NCBI GenBank assembly: GCA_937901865.1
Contig: CALDID010000210.1
Coordinates: 1 to 26,991 of the forward strand
Length of the DNA stretch: 26,991 bases
Direction of reading: 5' to 3'
From: an uncultured Treponema sp.
GTDB lineage: Bacteria > Spirochaetota > Spirochaetia > Treponematales > Treponemataceae
Part shown: piece by piece, positions 16,409 to 22,636 of the stretch
How the letters are laid out: each line of letters starts with the position of its first letter
How positions within the stretch are numbered: position 1 is the stretch's first letter
Made by a program: the position numbers and the translations under genes
The notes under the pieces: generated by a model
The model's input: the letters and a program-made list of their open reading frames with translations, nothing else
Database searches by the model: none
What the model was told of the DNA's origin: nothing

Positions 16409-18319
16409 CTACAAAAGCGAAAGAGCCGCCTCGGTAATATCCTTTGTCGATATATGAGCCAACTCTAAAAGCTCTTCCCGTGTCGCGCTCGGCATATATT
16501 CGTCGCCAAAAGCCAATATCTTTTTCGGCTTGTCGATGAACGTCGCAGCGTATTCGCTCACGCCCCCAATTCTTACGCCGTCTTCCGCAAACACAACCGC
16601 GTCATAATGCTCGGCAATCGTCGCAAAATATTCGCTGTCAAACGGCTTTATAAATCGCAGTGTGTAAATATCCGCTTTCACGCCTTTCAAAATCAGATTT
16701 CTCGCCGCGCTCAACACTTCCCCATACATTCCCCCCGTACACACAAGCAGAGCTTGTCTCTCAAATCGCAGAGCTTGCTTCTCAAAAGGCACGGCTTGAT
16801 TTTCGTCGGGAATGAGCGACGGCGCAATATCTTCGGCTTTTATTAACACGCCGCGCCCCTCTTCTATGCTCTCCGAAAACGCCGCGCTTTCTATCGGGCA
16901 GGAGGCTTTCGGGTAGCGGATAAGCGAGCTTCTCTCGTTTTTTACCGCCCAGTTTAAGCATAGCGACAAATCCTTTGCCGTCGCAGGAGATAAAATCGTC
17001 ATATTCGGAATCGGGCGCACCAGAGCAATATCGAACACACCTTGATGCGTTTCGCCGTCGCCTGGCACAGCTCCTGCGCGGTCTACGCAAAAAACGACGT
17101 GCCGTTTCTGCAACGCGACATCGTGGATAATTTGGTCAATCGAACGCTGCAAGAACGTCGAATAAATCGCCACGACAGGCACAAGTCCGCCCGCCGCAAG
17201 CCCGCCTGCGAACGTAACGGCGTGTTCCTCCGCAATTCCCACATCAAAAAAACGCTCAGGATATTTGTGCTGAAACAAGCTCAAGCCCGTGCCTTTCGCC
17301 ATCGCCGCCGTGATTGCCGCAACATTGCTTCGTTTCGCCGCGATTTCCATCAGCGCATTGCAAAACGCCTCCGTGTAGCTCAAAGCATTGTACTTTTCGA
17401 CCTTGCCGTCGCTCAACGAAAACGGACCAATGCCGTGGAACGTCGCAGGGTCATTTTCGGCAGGAGAATAGCCGCAGCCCTTTTTCGTGATGACGTGCAC
17501 GACGACGGGGCGCGGTATGTGCTGCACTTGGCGGAACACTTTTTCCATTCCCGAAATATTATGCCCGTCCAACGGTCCAACGTAATCAAAACCCAAATCA
17601 GAAAACAGATTATTTGAAAACAGCAGCCCTTTTAATCCGCGGCGCAGTCTAAAAATGATTTTTTCGAGCAGCGAGCTAAAAATCGGCACTCGTTTTGCGA
17701 CAACATCGACAAAATGGCGAAATCGCTGATAATGCTTTGTCATCGTGATTTTTGACAGATACTCACTAATCGCGCCTGTGTTTTTGCTAATCGACATTTG
17801 ATTATCGTTCAAAATCACAATGAGATTGCGGTTCGTCTGTCCTGCATTGCTCAACGCCTCGAACGCCAAGCCCCCCGTGAGCGCGCCATCGCCGAGCACC
17901 GCGACGACTTTGCCGCTTTTGCCCAAAATATCCCAGCTCGAAAGCAATCCATACGCCGACGAAATTGACGTTGAAGCGTGTCCTGCGTCAAAAAAATCGT
18001 GCTCGCTTTCGGCAATGCGTGTAAAGCCCGAAATGCCGCCTTTTTTTCGGATTGATGTGAATGAATCGTATCTGCCTGTAAGGAGTTTGTGCGTGTAGCT
18101 TTGGTGGCTTACGTCCCAAATAATTGCGTCGTGAGGGCTGTCGAAAACGCGATGAAGCGCGATTGTCAATTCCACTGCACCGAGGTTCGAGGCTAAATGA
18201 CCGCCATTTTTGCCGACCACCTCTAAAATAGTTTTACGAATTTCTTGTGCAAGGATTGGAAGTTGTTTTTTTGAAAGTGCTTTTACATCTTGTGGAGAAT
18301 GGATATTTTGCAAAATCAT
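16409..18319 (-). CDS. dxs: 1-deoxy-D-xylulose-5-phosphate synthase
   Basis: 636 residues, full length. It condenses pyruvate and glyceraldehyde 3-phosphate, the first step of the non-mevalonate isoprenoid pathway, using thiamine diphosphate. Visible motifs are DVSHQSYTHKLLTGR, GHASTSISSA, the ThDP/metal motif GDGALTGG with LNDNQMSIS, HVITKKGCGYSPAE and the pyrimidine-domain GIAEEHAVTFAGGLA with the catalytic Glu. Between the pyrimidine-binding and C-terminal domains is a threefold 7-residue repeat (NQAVPFE-KQALRFE-RQALLV), encoded by 21-bp units at 16748-16810. ATG at 18319 follows GAGGTG. First gene of the run leading to truA; TACAAT at 18345-18350 (minus strand) may be its -10 box, but no good -35 is seen. 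Confidence 0.96.
   Translation of the reverse strand: MILQNIHSPQDVKALSKKQLPILAQEIRKTILEVVGKNGGHLASNLGAVELTIALHRVFDSPHDAIIWDVSHQSYTHKLLTGRYDSFTSIRKKGGISGFTRIAESEHDFFDAGHASTSISSAYGLLSSWDILGKSGKVVAVLGDGALTGGLAFEALSNAGQTNRNLIVILNDNQMSISKNTGAISEYLSKITMTKHYQRFRHFVDVVAKRVPIFSSLLEKIIFRLRRGLKGLLFSNNLFSDLGFDYVGPLDGHNISGMEKVFRQVQHIPRPVVVHVITKKGCGYSPAENDPATFHGIGPFSLSDGKVEKYNALSYTEAFCNALMEIAAKRSNVAAITAAMAKGTGLSLFQHKYPERFFDVGIAEEHAVTFAGGLAAGGLVPVVAIYSTFLQRSIDQIIHDVALQKRHVVFCVDRAGAVPGDGETHQGVFDIALVRPIPNMTILSPATAKDLSLCLNWAVKNERSSLIRYPKASCPIESAAFSESIEEGRGVLIKAEDIAPSLIPDENQAVPFEKQALRFERQALLVCTGGMYGEVLSAARNLILKGVKADIYTLRFIKPFDSEYFATIAEHYDAVVFAEDGVRIGGVSEYAATFIDKPKKILAFGDEYMPSATREELLELAHISTKDITEAALSLL
16748..16810. 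repeat. Three 21-bp tandem repeats inside dxs
   Basis: Units 16748-16768, 16769-16789 and 16790-16810 begin CAGAGCTTG, CAGAGCTTG and CACGGCTTG and share the middle TCTCAAA or close variants. They encode 7-residue repeats of type QAL-x-FE-x in an interdomain linker of Dxs. The period is a multiple of three, so copy changes keep the frame. Confidence 0.65.
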
Positions 18320-18361
18320 TTCGACACCTCACCATTTTTAGAAAATTGTAGAAAACGTATT

Positions 18362-18389
18362 AAAAAAGGCTAGGTTTTGCCCCAGCCTT
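18362..18389 (-). terminator. Rho-independent terminator behind the AURKAIP1-type gene
   Basis: Minus strand AAGGCTGGG (18389-18381), short loop, CCTAGCCTT (18374-18366), followed by a T-run (18367-18362). The stem is 9 bp with one G-T pair. It ends the rpoZ-miaA-small-gene transcripts and separates them from dxs. Confidence 0.75.
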
Positions 18390-18408
18390 CTTGACAAAAG
18401 CAGTAAAA

Positions 18409-18498
18409 TTACTTGCTCTTATGTCGATTTCTTCTAAGCTTCTTCTTACGCTTATGTGTCGCTATCTTTGCGCGCTTTCTTTTCTTTCCACAAGGCAC
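18409..18498 (-). CDS. AURKAIP1/COX24-type basic small protein (probable ribosomal protein)
   Basis: 29 residues from GTG at 18498: starts MPCGKKRKRAKIATHKRKKK, continues LRRNRHKSK, stop TAA 18409-18411. AAGGAG (complement 18507-18512) is 8 bases upstream of the GTG, and a strong promoter (18530-18558) and a good terminator frame it, so it is a real expressed gene despite its size. More than half of the residues are Lys/Arg/His. The sequence fits the AURKAIP1/COX24 domain, known from mitochondrial small-subunit protein mS38 and from tiny bacterial ribosomal proteins. It probably binds rRNA in the small subunit. This rests on composition and family memory; a structure would be decisive. Confidence 0.85.
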   Translation of the reverse strand: MPCGKKRKRAKIATHKRKKKLRRNRHKSK

Positions 18499-18529
18499 GA
18501 TGAGCACTCCTTAGTAAAATGTACCTCTG

Positions 18530-18558
18530 ATTATCGTCTTTTTTGCATTAAACGTCAA
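18530..18558 (-). promoter_or_regulatory. Promoter of the AURKAIP1-type gene
   Basis: Minus strand TTGACG (18553-18558), exactly 17 bases, GATAAT (18530-18535), close to the sigma-70 consensus. It overlaps the last codons of miaA. Transcription would start near 18523, about 24 bases before the GTG. Confidence 0.7.
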
Positions 18559-19523
18559 GTAGATATAAAAATATAATCAAAAAAATCGCACACATTCTTT
18601 ATAATTCTTTCCGTGTCGTCCGCATCAAACAGCTGTGCATTCGGCACGTTCGCCATAAACGTGTACTGCTTTTTTGCATATTTTTTGCTATTGAGCTTTA
18701 TCTCTTCTTTGATTTCCGCGATTTCGCGCAAAGAAAAATCCTCTCCCCTATATCGCTTTGCAAACTCACTGTATCCAATCGCCTTCATTCCAGCCTCCGC
18801 CGCCGTGTGCCCCGCGCGAAGCAAAGCCATCACTTCCTCCGTCAAGCCCGAAGCGAACATCTCTTCCACTCGCGCCTCTATTCGCTCATATAAATCTTTT
18901 CGCTCTCTCGTCAAAACAAAAATCTTCGCCTCGTATCTTTCTCTTATCGAGTTGGCTTGCACAAACGAACTTCGCGCCCTTCCCGTCAAATAAAAAACTT
19001 CGAGCGCACGACAAATGCGATATGCGTCATTTATGTGGATTTTCTCTGCGCTTTTCTCGTCGATTTTTTTTAGCTCTTCATACAAAGCCCTGTTTCCCTC
19101 AATCGCAATCCGCTGCTTGAGTTTTTCCCTCAAAGCAGGGGCAGACGGCGGAGTCGGAGGTAAGCCGAGCAAAAATGAGCGGATATAAAATCCCGTGCCA
19201 CCCACGACAAGAGGCATTTTTCCCCGATTAAAAATATCCTCTGCCGCTTTGTCTGCCGCGTCAATAAAACGACTTGCATCGAATTGCTCGGCGATGTCGG
19301 CAACATCAATCAAATGATGCGGAATAACTGAAAGTGTTTTTGCGTCGGGTTTTGCCGTTCCGATGTCTAGCTGTCGATACACAGCCATCGAATCCGCGCT
19401 GATAATCTCTCCCCTGCCTCTCAAATGCAAAAGACTGCTTTCAGCCCCGAACATCGAAGCACACAAAGCAGTCTTTCCGCACGCAGTCGGCGCAAAAATC
19501 ACGACTAGCGGTATTTTTTTCAT
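18555..19523 (-). CDS. miaA: tRNA dimethylallyltransferase
   Basis: 322 residues. MiaA adds an isopentenyl group to A37 of tRNAs reading UNN codons, using dimethylallyl diphosphate. Visible motifs are the P-loop APTACGKTAL (residues 11-20), DSMAVYRQLDIGTAKP, PHHLIDVADI, VVGGTGFYIRSFLLG and the later GMKAIGYSEFAKRYRG. The P-loop differs from the usual GPTASGKT/S by Ala for the first Gly and Cys for Ser; the Gly-Lys-Thr core is intact. ATG at 19523 has only a weak ribosome site; rpoZ ends 18 bases upstream, so co-transcription with rpoZ is likely. Dxs, encoded next door, feeds the pathway that supplies its substrate. Confidence 0.95.
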   Translation of the reverse strand: MKKIPLVVIFAPTACGKTALCASMFGAESSLLHLRGRGEIISADSMAVYRQLDIGTAKPDAKTLSVIPHHLIDVADIAEQFDASRFIDAADKAAEDIFNRGKMPLVVGGTGFYIRSFLLGLPPTPPSAPALREKLKQRIAIEGNRALYEELKKIDEKSAEKIHINDAYRICRALEVFYLTGRARSSFVQANSIRERYEAKIFVLTRERKDLYERIEARVEEMFASGLTEEVMALLRAGHTAAEAGMKAIGYSEFAKRYRGEDFSLREIAEIKEEIKLNSKKYAKKQYTFMANVPNAQLFDADDTERIIKNVCDFFDYIFIST

Positions 19524-19541
19524 TCTCGGCTTACTCTTATT

Positions 19542-19739
19542 TCACTCGGGAGCTGTAATCTTGTACTGAACTTCGTTTGTAAAAATCTGCCGAGCGGCAA
19601 CGCTTACCGCCTTGTCGTCGTATTCAGAAAGAATCGGGTCTTTCATCATTGCAAGTTGATAAGCTCTTTTGCCAGCCGCGCACGTCGCCGCATAGACATT
19701 GCCTTTAAACTTTACCAATTGTTCAAGTGGAAATATCAT
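19542..19739 (-). CDS. rpoZ: RNA polymerase omega subunit
   Basis: 65 residues, short but usual for spirochaetes. Omega supports folding of the beta' subunit in RNA polymerase. The sequence MIFPLEQLVKFKGNVYAATC, then AGKRAYQLAMMKDP, KAVSVAARQIFTNEVQYKI, follows the omega pattern: the A-x-KRA-x-QL helix and a final segment like VALEEIAEGK-Y. GAGGT lies before ATG at 19739. A good promoter sits just upstream and miaA follows after 18 bases. Identification rests on the KRAYQLA helix and on treponemal omega sequences as I know them. Confidence 0.85.
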   Translation of the reverse strand: MIFPLEQLVKFKGNVYAATCAAGKRAYQLAMMKDPILSEYDDKAVSVAARQIFTNEVQYKITAPE

Positions 19740-19756
19740 CTCGTACCTCTTTTTCT

Positions 19757-19785
19757 ATACTACCAATAAACCCATTTTTTTTCAA
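19757..19785 (-). promoter_or_regulatory. Promoter of rpoZ-miaA
   Basis: Minus strand TTGAAA (19780-19785), exactly 17 bases, TAGTAT (19757-19762). The start of transcription would be near 19750, leaving a leader of about 11 bases that just holds the GAGG ribosome site. Confidence 0.6.
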
Positions 19786-19898
19786 CTGCCACAGACAGCT
19801 TTATAAAGCACAGCCTGCTTTTCAGCCAAAGGCTGTTTTGTCGGACATAAACAGCGCGCTGAATCTTGAGCAGATACCAATTTTTGCATAACAGCGAT

Positions 19899-19927
19899 TT
19901 GACTTTTTTGCGGATTTTTTGTTTAAT
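19899..19927 (+). promoter_or_regulatory. Promoter of the DUF2798 gene
   Basis: TTGACT (19899-19904), 17 bases, TTTAAT (19922-19927). The leader would be about 88 bases and contains the palindrome TTGAAATGACTTTCAA (19958-19973), a possible operator. Confidence 0.55.
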
Positions 19928-20021
19928 TTATTCACCTTAATGCAAACGACACACGTTTTGAAATGACTTTCAAGTAAATCTGATTACGGCACATTAAGAA
20001 TTCTTTTTTGGAGGATTTCTT

Positions 20022-20561
20022 ATGCCAAGAAATCAATTTCAGCGAATGGTCTTTGCGCTCATCACTGTGGTCATCACCGTTCACGCCTATGTTTTTTACA
20101 GCATTTATGTTGTGAATGGAGAATCTCTGCGCCAAGCGGTCGGCACAACAAGCGTGCTTTCCGCTGTCAAAACAATCGGCGGCATTTATATGTTCGGTCG
20201 CGTTATGCCCGTGTGGTCGGTCGTGCTCGTCGAGTTCTGCTGTGCGTACACGATGGAATGTGTGTACGGCAGTCCGCTTTCGTTTCGCCTCGCGTGCAAA
20301 AACTTTGACCCCAAAACAACACACCCCGTCCTTTTTGAAACCGCCATCATCTGCGCTACCGTCGGTCTGATGGTTCCCGCAATGAGCCTCATCGCCACGT
20401 TCTTGTATTATCCCTACAGCAATGGCTTTCACCTTCACACCGCACTGGTGCAATGGCTTCGGCTGATGTGTTTCAATTTTCCGTTTGCGTTTTTCACCCA
20501 GCTGTTTTTTATTCAGCCGTTTGTGCGCACGGTTTTCAAGCTCCTTTTTGCCGCAAAATAA
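20022..20561 (+). CDS. DUF2798 family membrane protein
   Basis: 179 residues, ATG at 20022 with GGAGGA upstream. Four hydrophobic helices can be seen: about 9-27 (MVFALITVVITVHAYVFYS), 56-77, 105-127 and 145-165. Two similar halves (FQRMVFALITVVITVHAYVF and the later LVQWLRLMCFNFPFAFFTQL) match the duplicated DUF2798 layout, including MSLIATFLY. The family lies in the cytoplasmic membrane of many Firmicutes and spirochaetes; its substrate and role are unknown. It has its own promoter and is probably monocistronic, since a second promoter precedes the next gene. Confidence 0.8.
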   Translation: MPRNQFQRMVFALITVVITVHAYVFYSIYVVNGESLRQAVGTTSVLSAVKTIGGIYMFGRVMPVWSVVLVEFCCAYTMECVYGSPLSFRLACKNFDPKTTHPVLFETAIICATVGLMVPAMSLIATFLYYPYSNGFHLHTALVQWLRLMCFNFPFAFFTQLFFIQPFVRTVFKLLFAAK

Positions 20562-20563
20562 CC

Positions 20564-20592
20564 TTTTGTAACACGCGGATTTTTGCTACAAT
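20564..20592 (+). promoter_or_regulatory. Promoter of the small hypothetical gene at 20612
   Basis: A good -10 TACAAT (20587-20592) with a weak -35 TTTTGT (20564-20569) at 17 bases. It would start transcripts near 20599 and leave a leader of about 13 bases including AGAGGA. Confidence 0.45.
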
Positions 20593-20611
20593 GCTTTTCA
20601 AGAGGATTTTT

Positions 20612-20842
20612 ATGGCAAGTATTTTGATTAAAGACACCACGCGAGAACAGCGCGAGCAGATTGTCCGCGAATCTTTGGGCGATGATTACGATGTGGGCTG
20701 CGGCTATGAGGCGACGGGCATAAACTACCAGCTTTATATCGACGGCGTGAAGGAACTGCGCGAACTGAATATGGAAGCAAACTGCGGTTTTGAGGTCGCC
20801 CACAGCCAAGGGCTGTCTTGTAATAACTTAAGACTTTGTTGA
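20612..20842 (+). CDS. Small hypothetical protein with altered C-terminus
   Basis: 76 residues from ATG at 20612 with AGAGGA just upstream; the open frame continues upstream to 20453, but that part overlaps the DUF2798 gene and is not protein-like. The first 60 residues (MASILIKDTTREQREQIVRE, YQLYIDGVKELRELNME) look like a conserved short cytosolic family in clostridia and spirochaetes of unknown function. The last 15 or so residues (AHSQGLSCNNLRLC) are encoded by the repeat hairpin ACAGCC-AAG-GGCTGT (20802-20816) and what follows, so the natural end may have been replaced by repeat DNA. A strong two-way terminator follows. Confidence 0.65.
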   Translation: MASILIKDTTREQREQIVRESLGDDYDVGCGYEATGINYQLYIDGVKELRELNMEANCGFEVAHSQGLSCNNLRLC

Positions 20843-20883
20843 ACAGTCGCAGGCGGTTTTGTAACAGCCTGTGGCTGCGTGTA

Positions 20884-20931
20884 AAACAAAAACACGGGCG
20901 CACATCTCATTTCGCTCCCGTGTTTTTGTTT
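20884..20931. terminator. Two-way terminator between the small gene and the XRE gene
   Basis: AAACAAAAACACGGG (20884-20898) and CCCGTGTTTTTGTTT (20917-20931) form a perfect 15-bp stem. The 3' arm is T-rich on both strands, as in bidirectional terminators between convergent genes. Confidence 0.75.
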
Positions 20932-21017
20932 GCGTTCCCCTGACTACGCCTCGCCTACTCCGTTGTAGAAATCCTGCTTGGCAAAATCCGCGCAATCCTC
21001 GTCTAAAAATATTCTCG

Positions 21018-21365
21018 CTATGAAACAATTTTTTTTGCGGCGGCGTGAATCATCGCTTCCAAAACAGGCAGAAAATCTTGCGGAATCACTTTTAAGTCAT
21101 CAAGAATTTTTTTGTATTTATCGTAATTTTCCAACTTTTTACAGGGAATATCGAGTTTCTTTTTATACTCCGAACCTTTCACCAAAAACTCAACGCTCGT
21201 ATCTAGGGCTTCTGCCAATTTCACCGCAATCTCGGCATTAGGAATCACCGCCCGACTGTCAACATACGTGTCGATTGTGCGCTTGCTTATGCCTGTTTTT
21301 GCGGCAAGTTCCTTTATAATCATACCTTTATACTCAATTTGCTCTTTCAGATTATCCCTAAACAT
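21018..21365 (-). CDS. XRE-family helix-turn-helix transcription regulator
   Basis: 115 residues from ATG at 21365 (MFRDNLKEQIEYKGMIIKEL). The frame stays open upstream to 21458, but that part would read through the palindromic operators and is rejected. Residues about 5-60 form a Cro/CI-type helix-turn-helix (IKELAAKTGISKRTIDTYVD as helices 2-3, then AVKLAEALDTSVEFLVKG). The rest (KKLDIPCKKLENYDKYKKIL, then PQDFLPVLEAMIHAAAKKIV) is probably a dimerisation helix pair. It is divergent from the BspA-like lipoprotein gene, and three similar palindromes lie between them, so it likely represses both genes. The end of the gene carries an A8 tract (see findings). No Shine-Dalgarno is present and a -10 box is 6 bases away, so it may be leaderless. 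Confidence 0.88.
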   Translation of the reverse strand: MFRDNLKEQIEYKGMIIKELAAKTGISKRTIDTYVDSRAVIPNAEIAVKLAEALDTSVEFLVKGSEYKKKLDIPCKKLENYDKYKKILDDLKVIPQDFLPVLEAMIHAAAKKIVS

Positions 21366-21371
21366 AAGCCT

Positions 21372-21377
21372 ATGATA
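21372..21377 (-). promoter_or_regulatory. -10 box of the XRE regulator gene
   Basis: Minus strand TATCAT, 6 bases before ATG at 21365. The -35 region has no good match. Palindrome O1 (21376-21392) fills the spacer and shares its last two bases with the box. Confidence 0.4.
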
Positions 21378-21449
21378 CCGAAATATTGGGTAAAAAAGAT
21401 TGACGATACCAATATATCGGTATATAATTTTAATACCGATATTTTGGTA
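21376..21449. promoter_or_regulatory. Three operator-like palindromes (TACC-N8/9-GGTA)
   Basis: O1 21376-21392 TACCGAAATATTGGGTA, O2 21407-21422 TACCAATATATCGGTA, O3 21434-21449 TACCGATATTTTGGTA. All have TACC/GGTA arms and an A/T-rich centre. Centre distances are about 30 and 27 bp. They are the natural candidates for binding the XRE protein encoded next to them. Confidence 0.7.
21400..21428 (+). promoter_or_regulatory. Strong promoter of the BspA-like lipoprotein gene
   Basis: TTGACG (21400-21405), exactly 17 bases, perfect TATAAT (21423-21428). Palindrome O2 fills the spacer and O3 covers the expected start of transcription near 21435. The leader would be about 68 bases with AGGAGG before ATG at 21503. 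Confidence 0.8.
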
Positions 21450-21502
21450 ATTCTGCAAAAAAATCTGTTGCGGAAAAACTCCGACAGATTCAGGAGGATT
21501 TT

Positions 21503-22585
21503 ATGTCATTTTTCCTAAAGCGATGTTTAGCTTCGATTTTGGCACTGGTTCTGATAACTTTTGTCTTTGTTTCCTGCTCCAACGGCGGCGACGACGATGA
21601 CACTACCACACAACAGACCACCACCACGACGAACTCGACAAGCAACTCTAGCAGTTCGTCAAGCAGCACGGATAATTCGAGCAACACAAGCACAGACAGC
21701 ACAACAGGCACAAGCAGTATCGCAGAAAAGCCTCGTTCTGGCTATGACATTGCTATATACCTGAAATCTGTATGTACAGATGATACTTTGAAGTTTTTGC
21801 CGTCAAAAACGGCACCCTCTGCAACAACTGCAACATATGAATTGAATAGCGAAATTGGTGCGGTGATGTGGCTTGAGGGTAACACTATTTATTATTACGC
21901 TGAAGGATATACAGATTCTAATAAAGGAATTCCATTGAATTCATCTTCTGCTCAAATGTTTGATTTTAACTATGCTTATCGAGATTCTCAATCTCATTGT
22001 CCCTTTGAAGAGATAGATATGACAGGCTTTGATACCAGTAATTCGACAAATATGCACAGAATGTTTGCTACTTGTAATGCGCTAAAATCGCTTTCTATTA
22101 GCAACTTCGATACATCAAAGGTTTCTATCATGGGAGGTATGTTCAAAGGTTGCAAGGCACTTGAATCACTTGATTTGAGTAGCTTCGATACAAGTAAAGT
22201 TACAAGTATGAACGAAATGTTTCAAGACTGTTCTTCACTTGCATCTCTTGATTTAAGCAGTTTCGACTCAAGTAATGTTACAGATATGGACGATATGTTC
22301 ATTGACTGTAGTGCTCTTACCTCTCTTGATGTAAGCAGTTTCGACACAAGCAACGTTACTGATATGGAAGGTATGTTTGAATTTTGTTCTGCGCTTAAAA
22401 CAATTTATGCTACGAGTGGTACAGACTGGAGTTCTTCAAGTGCCGATAGCAGTAGTATGTTCTGTGGCTGTACATCGCTTGTAGGCGGAAATGGAACGGT
22501 ATATGATTCAAGCCACACTGACGCAACTTATGCCAGAGTAGACGGGCTGAACGGGAATCCGGGATACTTCACGGCGAAGCAATAG
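21503..22585 (+). CDS. BspA-like leucine-rich (DUF285) surface lipoprotein
   Basis: 360 residues, ATG at 21503 with AGGAGG at 21492-21497. The N-terminus is a lipoprotein signal with lipobox FVSC (Cys25). A Thr/Ser/Asn-rich linker (about residues 33-73) is followed by a small globular part. Then come five 26-residue DUF285 repeats with 78-bp period, starting at 22028, 22106, 22184, 22262 and 22340. Typical reading: FDTSKVTSMNEMFQDCSSLA followed by SLDLSS. The family includes BspA of Tannerella and treponemal adhesins that bind fibronectin or fibrinogen. Here the protein is likely a membrane-anchored surface protein under control of the divergent XRE regulator. From about 21740 the DNA is A/T-richer than its neighbours. 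Confidence 0.92.
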   Translation: MSFFLKRCLASILALVLITFVFVSCSNGGDDDDTTTQQTTTTTNSTSNSSSSSSSTDNSSNTSTDSTTGTSSIAEKPRSGYDIAIYLKSVCTDDTLKFLPSKTAPSATTATYELNSEIGAVMWLEGNTIYYYAEGYTDSNKGIPLNSSSAQMFDFNYAYRDSQSHCPFEEIDMTGFDTSNSTNMHRMFATCNALKSLSISNFDTSKVSIMGGMFKGCKALESLDLSSFDTSKVTSMNEMFQDCSSLASLDLSSFDSSNVTDMDDMFIDCSALTSLDVSSFDTSNVTDMEGMFEFCSALKTIYATSGTDWSSSSADSSSMFCGCTSLVGGNGTVYDSSHTDATYARVDGLNGNPGYFTAKQ

Positions 22586-22636
22586 CGCAAAAAAATGCGG
22601 GGAGCAGTTAAGTTGATCCCTGCTTATAGACTGTGT

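Noticed and set aside
15669..16457. 262-codon open frame on the plus strand
   Set aside because: It lies opposite folP, whose motifs are clear, and has low-complexity Ser/Phe-rich composition typical of a shadow frame.
17042..17617. 191-codon open frame on the plus strand
   Set aside because: It is opposite dxs and very rich in Arg/His; no family features.
20453..20611. 53-codon extension of the small gene at 20612
   Set aside because: It overlaps the DUF2798 gene in another frame; a ribosome site precedes 20612.
21366..21458. 31-codon N-terminal extension of the XRE protein
   Set aside because: It would translate the operator palindromes and the divergent promoter.
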